From: JBCCGL01 sp039029275
Lineage (GTDB): Bacteria > Pseudomonadota > Gammaproteobacteria > JBCCGL01
Direction: 5' to 3'
Assembly: GCA_039029275.1 (NCBI GenBank)
Contig: JBCCGL010000001.1
Span: 62,001-126,000 of the forward strand
Length of the DNA stretch: 64,000 nt
The notes beneath the pieces are model-generated. The model did not search any database, was not told the origin of the DNA, and saw nothing but the letters and a program-made list of their open reading frames with translations. Positions 52,930 to 61,296 of this stretch are shown here, piece after piece. The translations under genes and the position numbers were made by a program. Within the stretch, counting starts at the first letter, position 1, and each line of letters starts with the position of its first letter.

Positions 52930-53873
52930 CTGCGCATGCCGCCTTTCACCTGCGGCGCGTAAAGTGATCTGGGGTATCGCTTGCGCATGGGATTAAGCGC
53001 GTACGTGATCGCCGGGAACGTAGTCAGTTTCAAAAATGCAACTTCGGTGTAAAGCGCATCAATTTGCGAAGGCTTCAGCAAATCGCCCCGCGTCATGTGA
53101 TTGCTGGAGAGCGGTATAAGAAGACTCTTCGAGATCGCATGACCCTCGCAGCGACGTTCATCGACGGCAACGTAAGATGATCCGGTCGCGCGCGTTAGAT
53201 GGCTACGAAGCCAGTGTGCGGACTCGGCGAACAGTGCGATGTCGCTGACGTGCAGGAGGTAGCAGTAGTTCAGATAGTGGCGTGTAACCGTGCAATAAAT
53301 CATCAGACACGATCGTTCGCGATCGACGATCATACAGACACCAAAATCCGGCGCTGGGTGGTCGTTGATTATCTGACGCTGATGATCGGTCGCGTGAGAC
53401 AAAATTTCGTCTCGATCGAACATAATTTTTGATTGCACCGTCGATTCAACGCGCGAATTTATCGGAAGCAAAACGCGCACGCGCGCATCGAGAAAATGAA
53501 ATCCTGATTTAACCGACATACCAATCACATGCGCTGATGGGGTAAAACCCGTGATAACAGCGCCCTTCGCCGTCAGAATGGGGTAGATCATCCGCATGCT
53601 GTACGCGCGATAATCGTCGTGCACATACCAGCTATGGACATTGCAAAAGTCAAAGCCGGCGTTGTTGATTTCCCGGTAACTCCACAGCGTTCCGAGCATG
53701 CCCACGATCGTACCCTTGTCGACTAATACCCGGCCACCGTCATCGTGATCTGGATGATATTGTTTGAACAATCGCTGCCACTGCTCTTTCTTCGAGCTGC
53801 CATCTTCCTCATGAAGATAAGCGGCATAAAGATCATCGAAGTGCGCGAGGGTTAGTTTTTCAACCGTTGCCAT
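52920..53873 (-). CDS. Unknown protein with GNAT-like N-terminal domain
   Basis: 317 residues. The first 150 look like an acetyltransferase fold: 'GRVLVDKGTIVGMLGTLWS', then 'VHSWYVHDDYRAYSMRMIYPIL' at the acetyl-CoA region (the Q/RxxGxG is not intact) and 'SAHVIGMSVKSGFHFLD'. The rest has no motif I recognise. No signal peptide or TM segment. Its 3' end overlaps the isochorismatase gene by ten bases on the opposite strand. Could be a polysaccharide- or lipid-modifying transferase. Confidence 0.7.
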   Translation of the reverse strand: MATVEKLTLAHFDDLYAAYLHEEDGSSKKEQWQRLFKQYHPDHDDGGRVLVDKGTIVGMLGTLWSYREINNAGFDFCNVHSWYVHDDYRAYSMRMIYPILTAKGAVITGFTPSAHVIGMSVKSGFHFLDARVRVLLPINSRVESTVQSKIMFDRDEILSHATDHQRQIINDHPAPDFGVCMIVDRERSCLMIYCTVTRHYLNYCYLLHVSDIALFAESAHWLRSHLTRATGSSYVAVDERRCEGHAISKSLLIPLSSNHMTRGDLLKPSQIDALYTEVAFLKLTTFPAITYALNPMRKRYPRSLYAPQVKGGMRSYG

Positions 53874-54066
53874 TGCTCCGAAACCATCAATTTCTCATCT
53901 GTTTTGTTCGATTTGTGTCACCCGTTGCGGGCAACCATGATTAATAGCACAGCATTTATCAGAAGAATTGTTATTCACCACGAGTTTTAGTGAATTTGCG
54001 CAATTACTTTTTTTCCTGACCGCCGACGTGGCACCATGTGATTTTCTGGATAGTCCGGCTGTAAAC

Positions 54067-54420
54067 GTGGCGAGCGAATTTTACCAACGACAACATGCGC
54101 GGCTTCTGCAACAACGCACAGAGTTACAACAAACCTCGCAGGTCACAAAAGAGTCGAGTGAAGCGGTCACACTGGATCAGTCACGTGTCGGCAGGCTGTC
54201 GCGAATGGACGCGATGCAGCAGCAGGCGATGTCACACGCTCGAGAACGCCGGCGGGCGCAAGCGTTAGTCGCGATCGATGCTGCCTTGAATCGCCTCGAC
54301 AACGGTGCATACGGTGAATGCACCGAGTGCGGCGAAGACATCGCAAGGACTCGGCTCGAATTTAATCCGGCTGTGGCGATGTGTCTTGAATGCGCCGAAG
54401 CTGCCGAATCTCTCAACTAG
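54067..54420 (+). CDS. DksA/TraR-family zinc-finger protein
   Basis: 117 residues from GTG 54067; an in-frame TTG at 53968 with AGAAGAA upstream would add 33 hydrophobic residues unlike the family. A helical coiled coil is followed by a C4 zinc finger, 'CTECGEDI...MCLEC'. Such proteins bind the RNA-polymerase secondary channel and modify transcription with ppGpp. The acidic coiled-coil tip motif DxxDxA is not obvious, so it is more like the short YbiI/TraR type than DksA itself. Confidence 0.85.
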   Translation: MASEFYQRQHARLLQQRTELQQTSQVTKESSEAVTLDQSRVGRLSRMDAMQQQAMSHARERRRAQALVAIDAALNRLDNGAYGECTECGEDIARTRLEFNPAVAMCLECAEAAESLN

Positions 54421-54452
54421 GCCAGCGATCCCTCGACCGAATCATGCTTTCG

Positions 54453-55202
54453 TCACGCCCCGGGTTCGATGGCTAGCGAGGTTGTCCGGTATACACCGTC
54501 GGGATCGTTGTAATAAGGATCTTCGCCCTCTGGAAGGTACACCAGTTCGCGTCGCCAATTCGGTTTGGTTTCCGCGTGAAGCCGCCAATACTCTTCAGCA
54601 ATTAACCCTGGGTCAAAATGCCCAGCCGGTTCGACTATTCCACACACGGCAACCACGGCAACGTGAATGTTGTCAGGCGCAAGCGCCTTGTGCAGCGCGA
54701 TTGTGTAACTGCGCAAGGCCGCTTTTCCGATCGACAGTGACGCCCAGTTTGGATACGGCTCGATTCCAAGCCCTCCACCGGTGATGATCACTGTTCCACT
54801 GCCGCGCGCTCGCATAAGCGGTACCGCCTGGTTAACCGAACAAATCGCGCCGCTGAGGTTTAGCGCCATCGCGTCAGTAACTGCGTCGGGTGTTAACTCA
54901 AGCACATCGTCGGGGATCATCGCGGCAGCGTTGTAAATCAATACGCCGATATCGCCACCCCATTGTTTGATCTGATCAAAAGCAGACTCAAGCTGTCTAG
55001 GCACTGCAGCATCCGCGACGAAACCGCGTGCACTGAATCCATCCGAATTAAGCGATGCCGACAGGCCGTCAACGTTGTTCGCGCTGCGGCTGATGAGTGC
55101 AATAGGGAACCCACCTAGCGCGAACCGCCTTGCGAGGCTGAGGCCAAGTCCGCCACCTGCGCCGACGATGACGCAGCATGGTGTCAATTCGTCGGATTCC
55201 AT
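54453..55202 (-). CDS. Short-chain dehydrogenase-like protein without catalytic Ser-Tyr
   Basis: 249 residues from ATG 55202 (GTG 55226 overlaps the zapE end). The Rossmann GxxxGxG is 'VGAGGGLGLSLARRF', and 'LIYNAAAM' is the NNAG-like element. In the active-site block 'GGGLGIEPYPNWASLSIGKAALRSY' the Lys is kept, but the position of the catalytic Tyr (four before Lys) is Leu and that of the Ser is Gly. It therefore may bind NAD(P) without classical dehydrogenase activity. Downstream of zapE on the same strand. Confidence 0.87.
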   Translation of the reverse strand: MESDELTPCCVIVGAGGGLGLSLARRFALGGFPIALISRSANNVDGLSASLNSDGFSARGFVADAAVPRQLESAFDQIKQWGGDIGVLIYNAAAMIPDDVLELTPDAVTDAMALNLSGAICSVNQAVPLMRARGSGTVIITGGGLGIEPYPNWASLSIGKAALRSYTIALHKALAPDNIHVAVVAVCGIVEPAGHFDPGLIAEEYWRLHAETKPNWRRELVYLPEGEDPYYNDPDGVYRTTSLAIEPGA

Positions 55203-55209
55203 TGCGCTG

Positions 55210-56382
55210 CTATGCCCTGTGCTCACGGCTCAGATATTCCTGTGACTGCATTTCACGCAGACGACTGGCGGTTCGCTCGAACTCAAACTCAAGGCGCTTG
55301 CCTGTGTACAGTGCTTCGGGCTGCGCAGCGGCGGACGCAATCAGCTTCACATTGCTGTCGTAAAATTCGTCAATCATGTTGACGAAGCGGCGCGCGGCGT
55401 CGTCGAGCATTTTGTCCATCAATGGAATTTCGCCCACGATCACGGTGTGGAAAAACTGCGCGATTTCGATGTAGTCGTCTTTTGATCGCGCCGTGTTGCA
55501 AAGCTCGTCAAAGGTAAACCAGGCGATGCCGTCTGCCCACATCACAACCGGGATTTCGCGATGATTGACAATCACCGCGTGCGAATCTGCGTGACGCTCG
55601 ACTGCGGCTATCGAATGAAAGCACCGCTCCAGTTGAGCGGTTGCCGTCTCGTCCAGCGGAGTGTGATAAATCTCGGCCTGTTCGAGCGCGCGCAGTCGAT
55701 AATCGGTATCGCCGTCCATCGGTACCACTTCGGTGTGTTGCTTGATTAATTCAATCGCTGGCACGAAGCGTTGTCGCTGCAATCCATCGCGATACAGATT
55801 GTCCGGTTCGATATTGGAAGTCGTCACGAGTACGACTCCTCGGTCGAACAGCCCCGTGAACAGACCCGCCATCAGCATCGCATCGGTGATATCGGTTACC
55901 TGCATCTCGTCGAGACACAGAATCCGGGTTTTATCGGCAAAGCGCTGTGCGACAATCTCCAGCGGGTCCTGTACATCGGACAGCGTGTTCAACTCATCGT
56001 GCACCAGCCGCATAAAGCGGTGGAAGTGCAGGCGCAGTTTTTTTTCGATCGGTAAAGCGTCGATAAACACGTCGAGTAAATGCGTTTTCCCGCGCCCAAC
56101 GCCGCCATAAACGTACAGGCCATCGGGCGCTTTCGATTTTGCTTTTTTGCCAAAAAGTGACAGCAGTCTGCCGCGCGACTGATTCGCAATTTGATCGTAC
56201 TCAATCAGCTCGTCGAACAATCGTTGCAGATGCGCGACCACGCGGGCCTGCGCGGGATCGGGTTCGAACTCGCCCGAATCCAGAAGCGCCTGATAATGAT
56301 CTGAAGGAGATGAAACTGTCTGGAGCAATTGACGGACCGTACGAGAAAAATCTAAACCGCTATTGTAGCGCCACGCGCCCAT
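55210..56382 (-). CDS. zapE: Cell-division ATPase ZapE (AFG1 family)
   Basis: 390 residues from ATG 56382; the open frame continues to 56541 inside the next gene but the extra residues are not family-like. Walker A 'YVYGGVGRGKTHLLDVF', Walker B 'ILCLDEMQVTDITDAM', 'VVLVTTSNIEPDNLYRDGLQR' and 'YTGKRLEFEFERTASRLREMQS' at the end are diagnostic. ZapE modulates Z-ring constriction in E. coli. Confidence 0.95.
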   Translation of the reverse strand: MGAWRYNSGLDFSRTVRQLLQTVSSPSDHYQALLDSGEFEPDPAQARVVAHLQRLFDELIEYDQIANQSRGRLLSLFGKKAKSKAPDGLYVYGGVGRGKTHLLDVFIDALPIEKKLRLHFHRFMRLVHDELNTLSDVQDPLEIVAQRFADKTRILCLDEMQVTDITDAMLMAGLFTGLFDRGVVLVTTSNIEPDNLYRDGLQRQRFVPAIELIKQHTEVVPMDGDTDYRLRALEQAEIYHTPLDETATAQLERCFHSIAAVERHADSHAVIVNHREIPVVMWADGIAWFTFDELCNTARSKDDYIEIAQFFHTVIVGEIPLMDKMLDDAARRFVNMIDEFYDSNVKLIASAAAQPEALYTGKRLEFEFERTASRLREMQSQEYLSREHRA

Positions 56383-56413
56383 CGCACACCACGGCGATAC
56401 ACAAATTTGCAAT

Positions 56414-57097
56414 CTAACTGAATACAGTTTGTTCCGATTGCCGCCAGCGCTCGCGCAGCCCATCGCCCTCGTCGATAAAGTACGCATCAGCAGGTTCACA
56501 GGACAAGATTCGGTCAAGGCGGAAGTGGCGAAAATCCTCACGCAGCTCGCACCAGCCGACCAGTACGTTGACCTGCACGTAATAAATCATCGCGATTGGT
56601 CTTATCGTACGGGTAGTCTCCCTGTCTTCTCCATTGCGATAAACAAGCTTCAGCTTTTGCTCGTCACGCAGCGCGTTGCGCAGTGCTTGCGGATCAATCT
56701 GATCGGTGGCGTCGGTCCCCCAGGGTGACACTTCAAAACGGTCTACGGTCGCGTGTGCGGTTTCAATTTTTGCCACTACACGCTCAGCAGCTTTTTGTAA
56801 GCCGACGTCGCCGGTGCGAGCCAGCAGGTTGAGGCCGACGACAATCGCTTCGGTCTCATCCGGGGAAAAATTAATCGGCGGAAGGTCATAGCCCCGACGC
56901 AACATATAGCCGACCCCGGCCTCACCTTCAATCGGTGTTCGCATTGCCTGCAACGTTTGGATATCGCGGTAAACGGTGCGCACCGAAACCTCGAGTCGCT
57001 CGGCAATTTCCTGCGCGCGGATCGCCTTTCCTGAACCGGTGAGCGATTCACTGCGAAGAATCTGGATGATTTCAAACAGGCGGTCAGTGCGGCGCAT
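56414..57097 (-). CDS. YafY-type HTH-WYL transcriptional regulator
   Basis: 227 residues: N-terminal HTH_11 winged helix ('RADRLFEIIQIL'-type start seen as 'MRRTDRLFEIIQIL', then 'AQEIAERLEVSVRTVYRDIQTLQ'), and a C-terminal WYL domain ('LKLVYRNGEDRETTRTIRPIAMIYYVQVNVLVGWCELREDFRHFRLDRI'). It is divergent from the NIF3-like gene at 57210 with a perfect palindrome between them, so it probably represses or activates that gene and itself. Confidence 0.92.
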   Translation of the reverse strand: MRRTDRLFEIIQILRSESLTGSGKAIRAQEIAERLEVSVRTVYRDIQTLQAMRTPIEGEAGVGYMLRRGYDLPPINFSPDETEAIVVGLNLLARTGDVGLQKAAERVVAKIETAHATVDRFEVSPWGTDATDQIDPQALRNALRDEQKLKLVYRNGEDRETTRTIRPIAMIYYVQVNVLVGWCELREDFRHFRLDRILSCEPADAYFIDEGDGLRERWRQSEQTVFS

Positions 57098-57140
57098 TGG
57101 TGCACAACGTTTTTAAAACAAACATCAATTTAGCACATCA

Positions 57141-57164
57141 CTACTGACACGATGTTGTCAGTAG
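57141..57164. promoter_or_regulatory. Perfect palindrome, likely YafY-type operator
   Basis: CTACTGACA (57141-57149), six bases, TGTCAGTAG (57156-57164): nine perfect pairs. It lies 44 bp upstream of the regulator start and 45 bp upstream of the NIF3-like start. A TGACA-N6-TGTCA site fits a dimeric winged-helix protein. Confidence 0.7.
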
Positions 57165-57209
57165 CGTTTGGGTAAAGTGCGGTCAAGTCAACGATTGATG
57201 AGAAGTTGC

Positions 57210-57665
57210 ATGAACCCCGCTCAAAAACTTGATAACGCAGACTTTGAATATTGTTCGTTAGTAGGGGAATTACGAATAACCATTCAATGCCCAGTTGGAG
57301 GTGTAGAACGGCTGATTGCTGCGTTTAGCGAAACATTGTCATTAACTCAGGGAGCCTACGACAACTGCCTTTACGTACGACAAAACGGCCTTCAACAATT
57401 CAGGGCTTTGGAGGGTTCACATGCAGGTGATGAAAGAACAATACAGAGAACCAGATCAAGCGAGATTGTACTCACCATTCGCAATGAAATCGAAGTGCTG
57501 GAAAAAGTCGTCGACACCGTTTTCAAATACGGTGTTCAAGAGGAACCTACGATAACTGTGGAACCCATATGGGGAGTTCGATCCAAATACCTGGATGACA
57601 AAAACAATCCGAACAGGTACTGGAATCGTCCAGATGCGCGCGAAATTCATGGAGATTCAGTGTAA
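57210..57665 (+). CDS. NIF3/YqfO-like (CutA-fold) single-domain protein
   Basis: 151 residues from ATG 57210 (GAGAAG upstream; starts at 57168 and 57198 are possible). 'GAYDNCLYVRQNGLQQFRALEGSH', a variable stretch, and 'EIVLTIRNEIEVLEKVVDTVFKYGVQEEPTITV' match the CutA-like middle domain of NIF3/YqfO, where the equivalents read 'GQFRPLEG' and 'HPYEEPAYDV'. The metal-binding NIF3 halves are absent. Function unknown. Divergent from the YafY-type regulator. Confidence 0.75.
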   Translation: MNPAQKLDNADFEYCSLVGELRITIQCPVGGVERLIAAFSETLSLTQGAYDNCLYVRQNGLQQFRALEGSHAGDERTIQRTRSSEIVLTIRNEIEVLEKVVDTVFKYGVQEEPTITVEPIWGVRSKYLDDKNNPNRYWNRPDAREIHGDSV

Positions 57666-57669
57666 TCCA

Positions 57670-58581
57670 ATGGACAACAACGCAAATCAGAACAGCAGGC
57701 GGGAGACGTTTGCTCAATCGAATCGGCTTGTCGGTCTTGGCTATGTACTGGCATCCGCGCTGATTTTCAGCAGCGCGGGGTTGTTCGTGCGCGCCGTCGA
57801 CACAGACTCGTGGACGATTATTTTCTGGCGCGGATTGTTCGCCGCGCTGTTCACTCTCGCGTACATCGTCTGGCGCAAAAAAACGCAGCCAGAAATTTCA
57901 CGCATGGGCAAATCGGGCGTGGCTGCCGCAGCAATTGGCGCGTGCGGAACCATTGCATTTATCCCAGCGTTCCAACACACCACGATTGCCAACGTGTCGC
58001 TTATCTACGCCGCCGCACCGTTTGTATCGGCTGTCATCATCTGGATATGGATGCGAGAAAAACCGACTGCAGCGGTCGCACTTGCAAGTCTTGCCGCGTT
58101 TGCGGGCGTCGCGATGATATTCAATGGCTCAGTTAACACTTTAAATCTTCGTGGAGATTTTATGGCGCTGTGGATGACGCTCATGATGGCCATCTACGTG
58201 TGTATTTATCGCCGTTACCCGCACACACCGGCGGCGGGTCCGGCAATGTTGATGTCACTTTTTCTGCTGCCGGTGGGAATAATAATGAGCAACCCGCTTG
58301 CCGCAACGTTTGAAGATATTATTGTAATGGGTTCGTTTGGGCTGGTTTTTGCAGTCGCCTCGGTGACACTGGCTGAAGGTGCGCGCAGACTTCCCGCTTC
58401 CGAAACCTCGCTCATCAGCGCGCTGGAAACACCGCTCGCGCCCATCTGGGCATTTCTGTTGCTCGCCGAACTTCCGGGCACATGGACATTGATCGGTGGC
58501 GCGGTAATTTTCGTCGCCGTGCTCGCCTCGCAATGGCACGATAACCGCAGGGCCAGGTTAGTTGAGGGTCAAGCGGCCTGA
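57670..58581 (+). CDS. EamA-family DMT transporter
   Basis: 303 residues from ATG 57670; the frame is open from 57595 inside the previous gene. Ten hydrophobic segments in two EamA repeats ('ASALIFSSAGLFVRAVDTDSWTIIFWRGLFAAL', 'PASETSLISALETPLAPIWAFLLLAELP'). Substrate unknown. It starts four bases after the NIF3-like gene, so it is probably under the same regulator. Its end overlaps the histidine-kinase end by 13 bp on the other strand. Confidence 0.88.
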   Translation: MDNNANQNSRRETFAQSNRLVGLGYVLASALIFSSAGLFVRAVDTDSWTIIFWRGLFAALFTLAYIVWRKKTQPEISRMGKSGVAAAAIGACGTIAFIPAFQHTTIANVSLIYAAAPFVSAVIIWIWMREKPTAAVALASLAAFAGVAMIFNGSVNTLNLRGDFMALWMTLMMAIYVCIYRRYPHTPAAGPAMLMSLFLLPVGIIMSNPLAATFEDIIVMGSFGLVFAVASVTLAEGARRLPASETSLISALETPLAPIWAFLLLAELPGTWTLIGGAVIFVAVLASQWHDNRRARLVEGQAA

Positions 58582-60194
58582 TCGGATTCGTTGGTCGTCA
58601 CCGGTAGAACAATTGTAAATGTTGTTCCAACGCCGACTTCACTGGTCACGTCTATGCAGCCGTTATGCTCTTGCACAATACCGTAGCTGATCGATAGACC
58701 AAGACCTGTCCCCTGCCCGACCGGTTTGGTGGTGAAAAACGGGTCGAACAATTTCTCCAGATTCTCTTCGGCAATTCCGCAACCGTTGTCTCCGATTGTT
58801 ATGTAAATAAATTCGTCTTCGACATGCGATGTTACGGTGACTTTTCCTTTTTCCTCGACGGCGTGTCCGGCGTTCACAATCAAATTCAAAAACAGTTGAT
58901 TCAATTGCCCCGGGTTGCAAAGTGTGGGTGGCAAAGCGAGCAGGTCGGTTTCGACACTGCAGTGGTACTTCAACTCGTTGTTTGCGACCTTGAGCGTTGA
59001 CTCGATGCATTTGTTGACATCGAACATTTGCCGGTCGGTCGAATCGACGCGCGAGAAGTCCTTCAAACCTTGCACAATATCGCGCACCCGCGTAGTCCCC
59101 TCAATTGAATCGATCAGCAATTGCTTGACGTCGTCTTTGACAAACTCAATATCAATTTCATCAGACACACGAGCGATCTCCTGCGCGATGGCGGGGCGTG
59201 ACTCATCGCCCGCCTGTAGATAGCGGTCGTAGACTTCGAGCAGATTTTGATAATCGTCCAGATAATCCTTAAGCGATTGCAGGTTGCTGTTGACGAATCC
59301 AACCGGGTTGTTGATTTCATGCGCAACACCAGCGGCGAGTTGCCCAACTGACGCAAGCTTTTCGGATTGCACAACCTGCGCCTGTGCGGTTTGAAGCTCG
59401 TCATAGGCAGAGGAGAGTTCCTTATTTTTTTCCTCCAATGCGCCGGTACGTCGTTTCACGCGATCTTCCAGCGTTTGGTTGACATCGACCAGCTTCTGCT
59501 CGTACTCATCCCGTCGGCGTTGTGTCGCTTTGAGATTTTCAATCATGCGATTGAACGCACGGGCCACGTCAGCAATTTCATCCCCGCCCTTTTCCCTGAT
59601 CTGTACGTCGAGGTCACCCGACGAAATCTGCTTCGCTGCGGCACGAAGTGTTTTTAGTTTCGCGGTCAAGTACGCACCAAGACAATACGAAAACAGAGCA
59701 ACCAGCAGCATCTCGACGATAGCTATTATTGCACTGAGTTTCTGCGCTTTGGCGATTGCCGCATCAAGCGCAGAGGTGCTGATACCAATCTGCACCTGAC
59801 CGTATTGATGCCCGCCCTCTTCGATGCTGGCGGATACATCAAATACCGCATCGTCCACGCTCTTCAACGACGTATCTTTGCTAAACGTTTTGCCTAAGTG
59901 CCTGCGATCCCCCGCTTCGGCGAACACCGTGTTATCACTGCCTAGCACGCGTGCATAAACGACCCCGGGGTTTCGCAGTATCTCGTTCGCAAATGTTTCG
60001 AGCGACGCCAGATCAAAAGAAAGCACTGCGTCCTTTGTCGTCGTTGCAAACAGAGTCGCAGTGGTTTGTGCACGCTGCATCAGGCCGTCTTCATTAGTGC
60101 TGCGCAAATATCCCAACACGGTAGTGACCAGGATTACCAGTAGCACGGCCTCAATCGCGGCGACACCCAAAATCGTTTTTAGCCGCAGTGACAT
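58569..60194 (-). CDS. Membrane sensor histidine kinase
   Basis: 541 residues: TM1 (VLLVILVTTVLGYL), a periplasmic sensor of about 130 residues with 'GVVYARVLGSDNTVFAEAG', TM2 (IIAIVEMLLVALFSYCLGAYL), HAMP, a coiled coil, the phosphoacceptor His292 in 'GVAHEINNPVGFVNSNLQ', and a HATPase_c domain ('NLIVNAGHAV', 'GDNGCGIAEENLEKLFDPFFTTKPVGQGTGLGLSIS'). It has no receiver domain. The binding-protein gene lies 148 bp upstream on the same strand, and two REC proteins are divergent, so these are likely partners. Confidence 0.93.
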   Translation of the reverse strand: MSLRLKTILGVAAIEAVLLVILVTTVLGYLRSTNEDGLMQRAQTTATLFATTTKDAVLSFDLASLETFANEILRNPGVVYARVLGSDNTVFAEAGDRRHLGKTFSKDTSLKSVDDAVFDVSASIEEGGHQYGQVQIGISTSALDAAIAKAQKLSAIIAIVEMLLVALFSYCLGAYLTAKLKTLRAAAKQISSGDLDVQIREKGGDEIADVARAFNRMIENLKATQRRRDEYEQKLVDVNQTLEDRVKRRTGALEEKNKELSSAYDELQTAQAQVVQSEKLASVGQLAAGVAHEINNPVGFVNSNLQSLKDYLDDYQNLLEVYDRYLQAGDESRPAIAQEIARVSDEIDIEFVKDDVKQLLIDSIEGTTRVRDIVQGLKDFSRVDSTDRQMFDVNKCIESTLKVANNELKYHCSVETDLLALPPTLCNPGQLNQLFLNLIVNAGHAVEEKGKVTVTSHVEDEFIYITIGDNGCGIAEENLEKLFDPFFTTKPVGQGTGLGLSISYGIVQEHNGCIDVTSEVGVGTTFTIVLPVTTNESDQAA

Positions 60195-60342
60195 GTCACT
60201 TCCATTTTGATTCAGTCCTCATAAAAACCTGCAACAATTTTTGAAAAACATATTCGAGGCACCATGGCCACCGCACTTACATTCGGACTTTGTAAGTATC
60301 GCGACGCAAGAATCCAAAGCCGAGATAGTTTTTCAATAGCGT

Positions 60343-61164
60343 CTATTCGATCAGATCTTGCAGCAATGCGATGCCAAGACCGCGCACATCATTCCAGTCG
60401 CTGTCGCTGGCAGCCTGCATGCCCTTGAAGTTGATCGTTTTAAGCAGTGCCTGACCGCGTGGATCTTTGTTCATACCAACCAGAGCTTCGCGAACTCGCG
60501 CGACTACGTCTGCGGGGACTCGTGGGTGCACCGCAATTGCGTGCGGTGTATATGTACGCGTGGTCCAGAGAACCTTGAGATTTTCACGCACGGCGGGATC
60601 GGTATTGTTGAAAGTGCGCATTACCCCACCGCCCGCTTGAAACAGTCCGCGCGATACACCCAGATATACCGAGTCGTGCGAGGAGACATAGCTTGGTTCA
60701 AAGTGAATGTTATCGCGCTTCAATTTGGCGCGTGGTAACACGCTCGCGGCAAACGCTGCGGGTGATGGGAACGCCAGTTGCTCACCGTCGAGCTCGGCTA
60801 GATCGGTCAGTGTGCTGTCCCTGCGAACAACCACGATGCCTTTAATCTTTTTGTCTTTTTGCCGTGCCACCGCCTGATATCCCGGCGTTTGACTGAACAC
60901 CGTGTAGTGATACGGATTCATGTAGGCGAAATCGTAGCGGCCAGCCGCGAGGCGCTCCTCAAACGTCGGGATGTTCTTGGCCGTTGAGAACTGCAGCTGC
61001 ACGCCCGATTGTTGAGACAGGTAATCCAGAATCGGCGTCCACAGTTTCGCCAGCTTGCTGGCGGACTGCTGCGGCACGATGCTAAAAGTGAGTGTATCGG
61101 CCGAGGCTTGCATCGACCCAAAAGGTGCCAATACAAACGCCAATATAATCAGATACTTTTTCAT
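60343..61164 (-). CDS. PhnD-type periplasmic substrate-binding protein
   Basis: 273 residues from ATG 61164, with AGGAG six bases upstream. Signal peptide ending 'MQASA', then a phosphate/phosphonate-binding-like fold: 'FSIVPQQSASKLAKLWTPILDYLSQQSGVQLQF', 'YDFAYMNPYHYTVF', 'LAFPSPAAFAASVLPRAKL', 'DSVYLGVSRGLFQAGGGVMRTF'. No ABC permease or ATPase is nearby; a histidine kinase follows instead. It therefore probably presents a ligand, such as an oxyanion, to the kinase sensor rather than to a transporter. Confidence 0.9.
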   Translation of the reverse strand: MKKYLIILAFVLAPFGSMQASADTLTFSIVPQQSASKLAKLWTPILDYLSQQSGVQLQFSTAKNIPTFEERLAAGRYDFAYMNPYHYTVFSQTPGYQAVARQKDKKIKGIVVVRRDSTLTDLAELDGEQLAFPSPAAFAASVLPRAKLKRDNIHFEPSYVSSHDSVYLGVSRGLFQAGGGVMRTFNNTDPAVRENLKVLWTTRTYTPHAIAVHPRVPADVVARVREALVGMNKDPRGQALLKTINFKGMQAASDSDWNDVRGLGIALLQDLIE

Positions 61165-61296
61165 CGCCATCTCCTGAGGTAGAGGAATTTTCAGCAACTT
61201 GTATCGACCGACCAGCTAATTTCTGAACCAAAAAAATCCTAAAGTTCTGTTTCATGTGGCCGTTACAAGCCGCCCACACCTCCTCAGGATGCGTTT

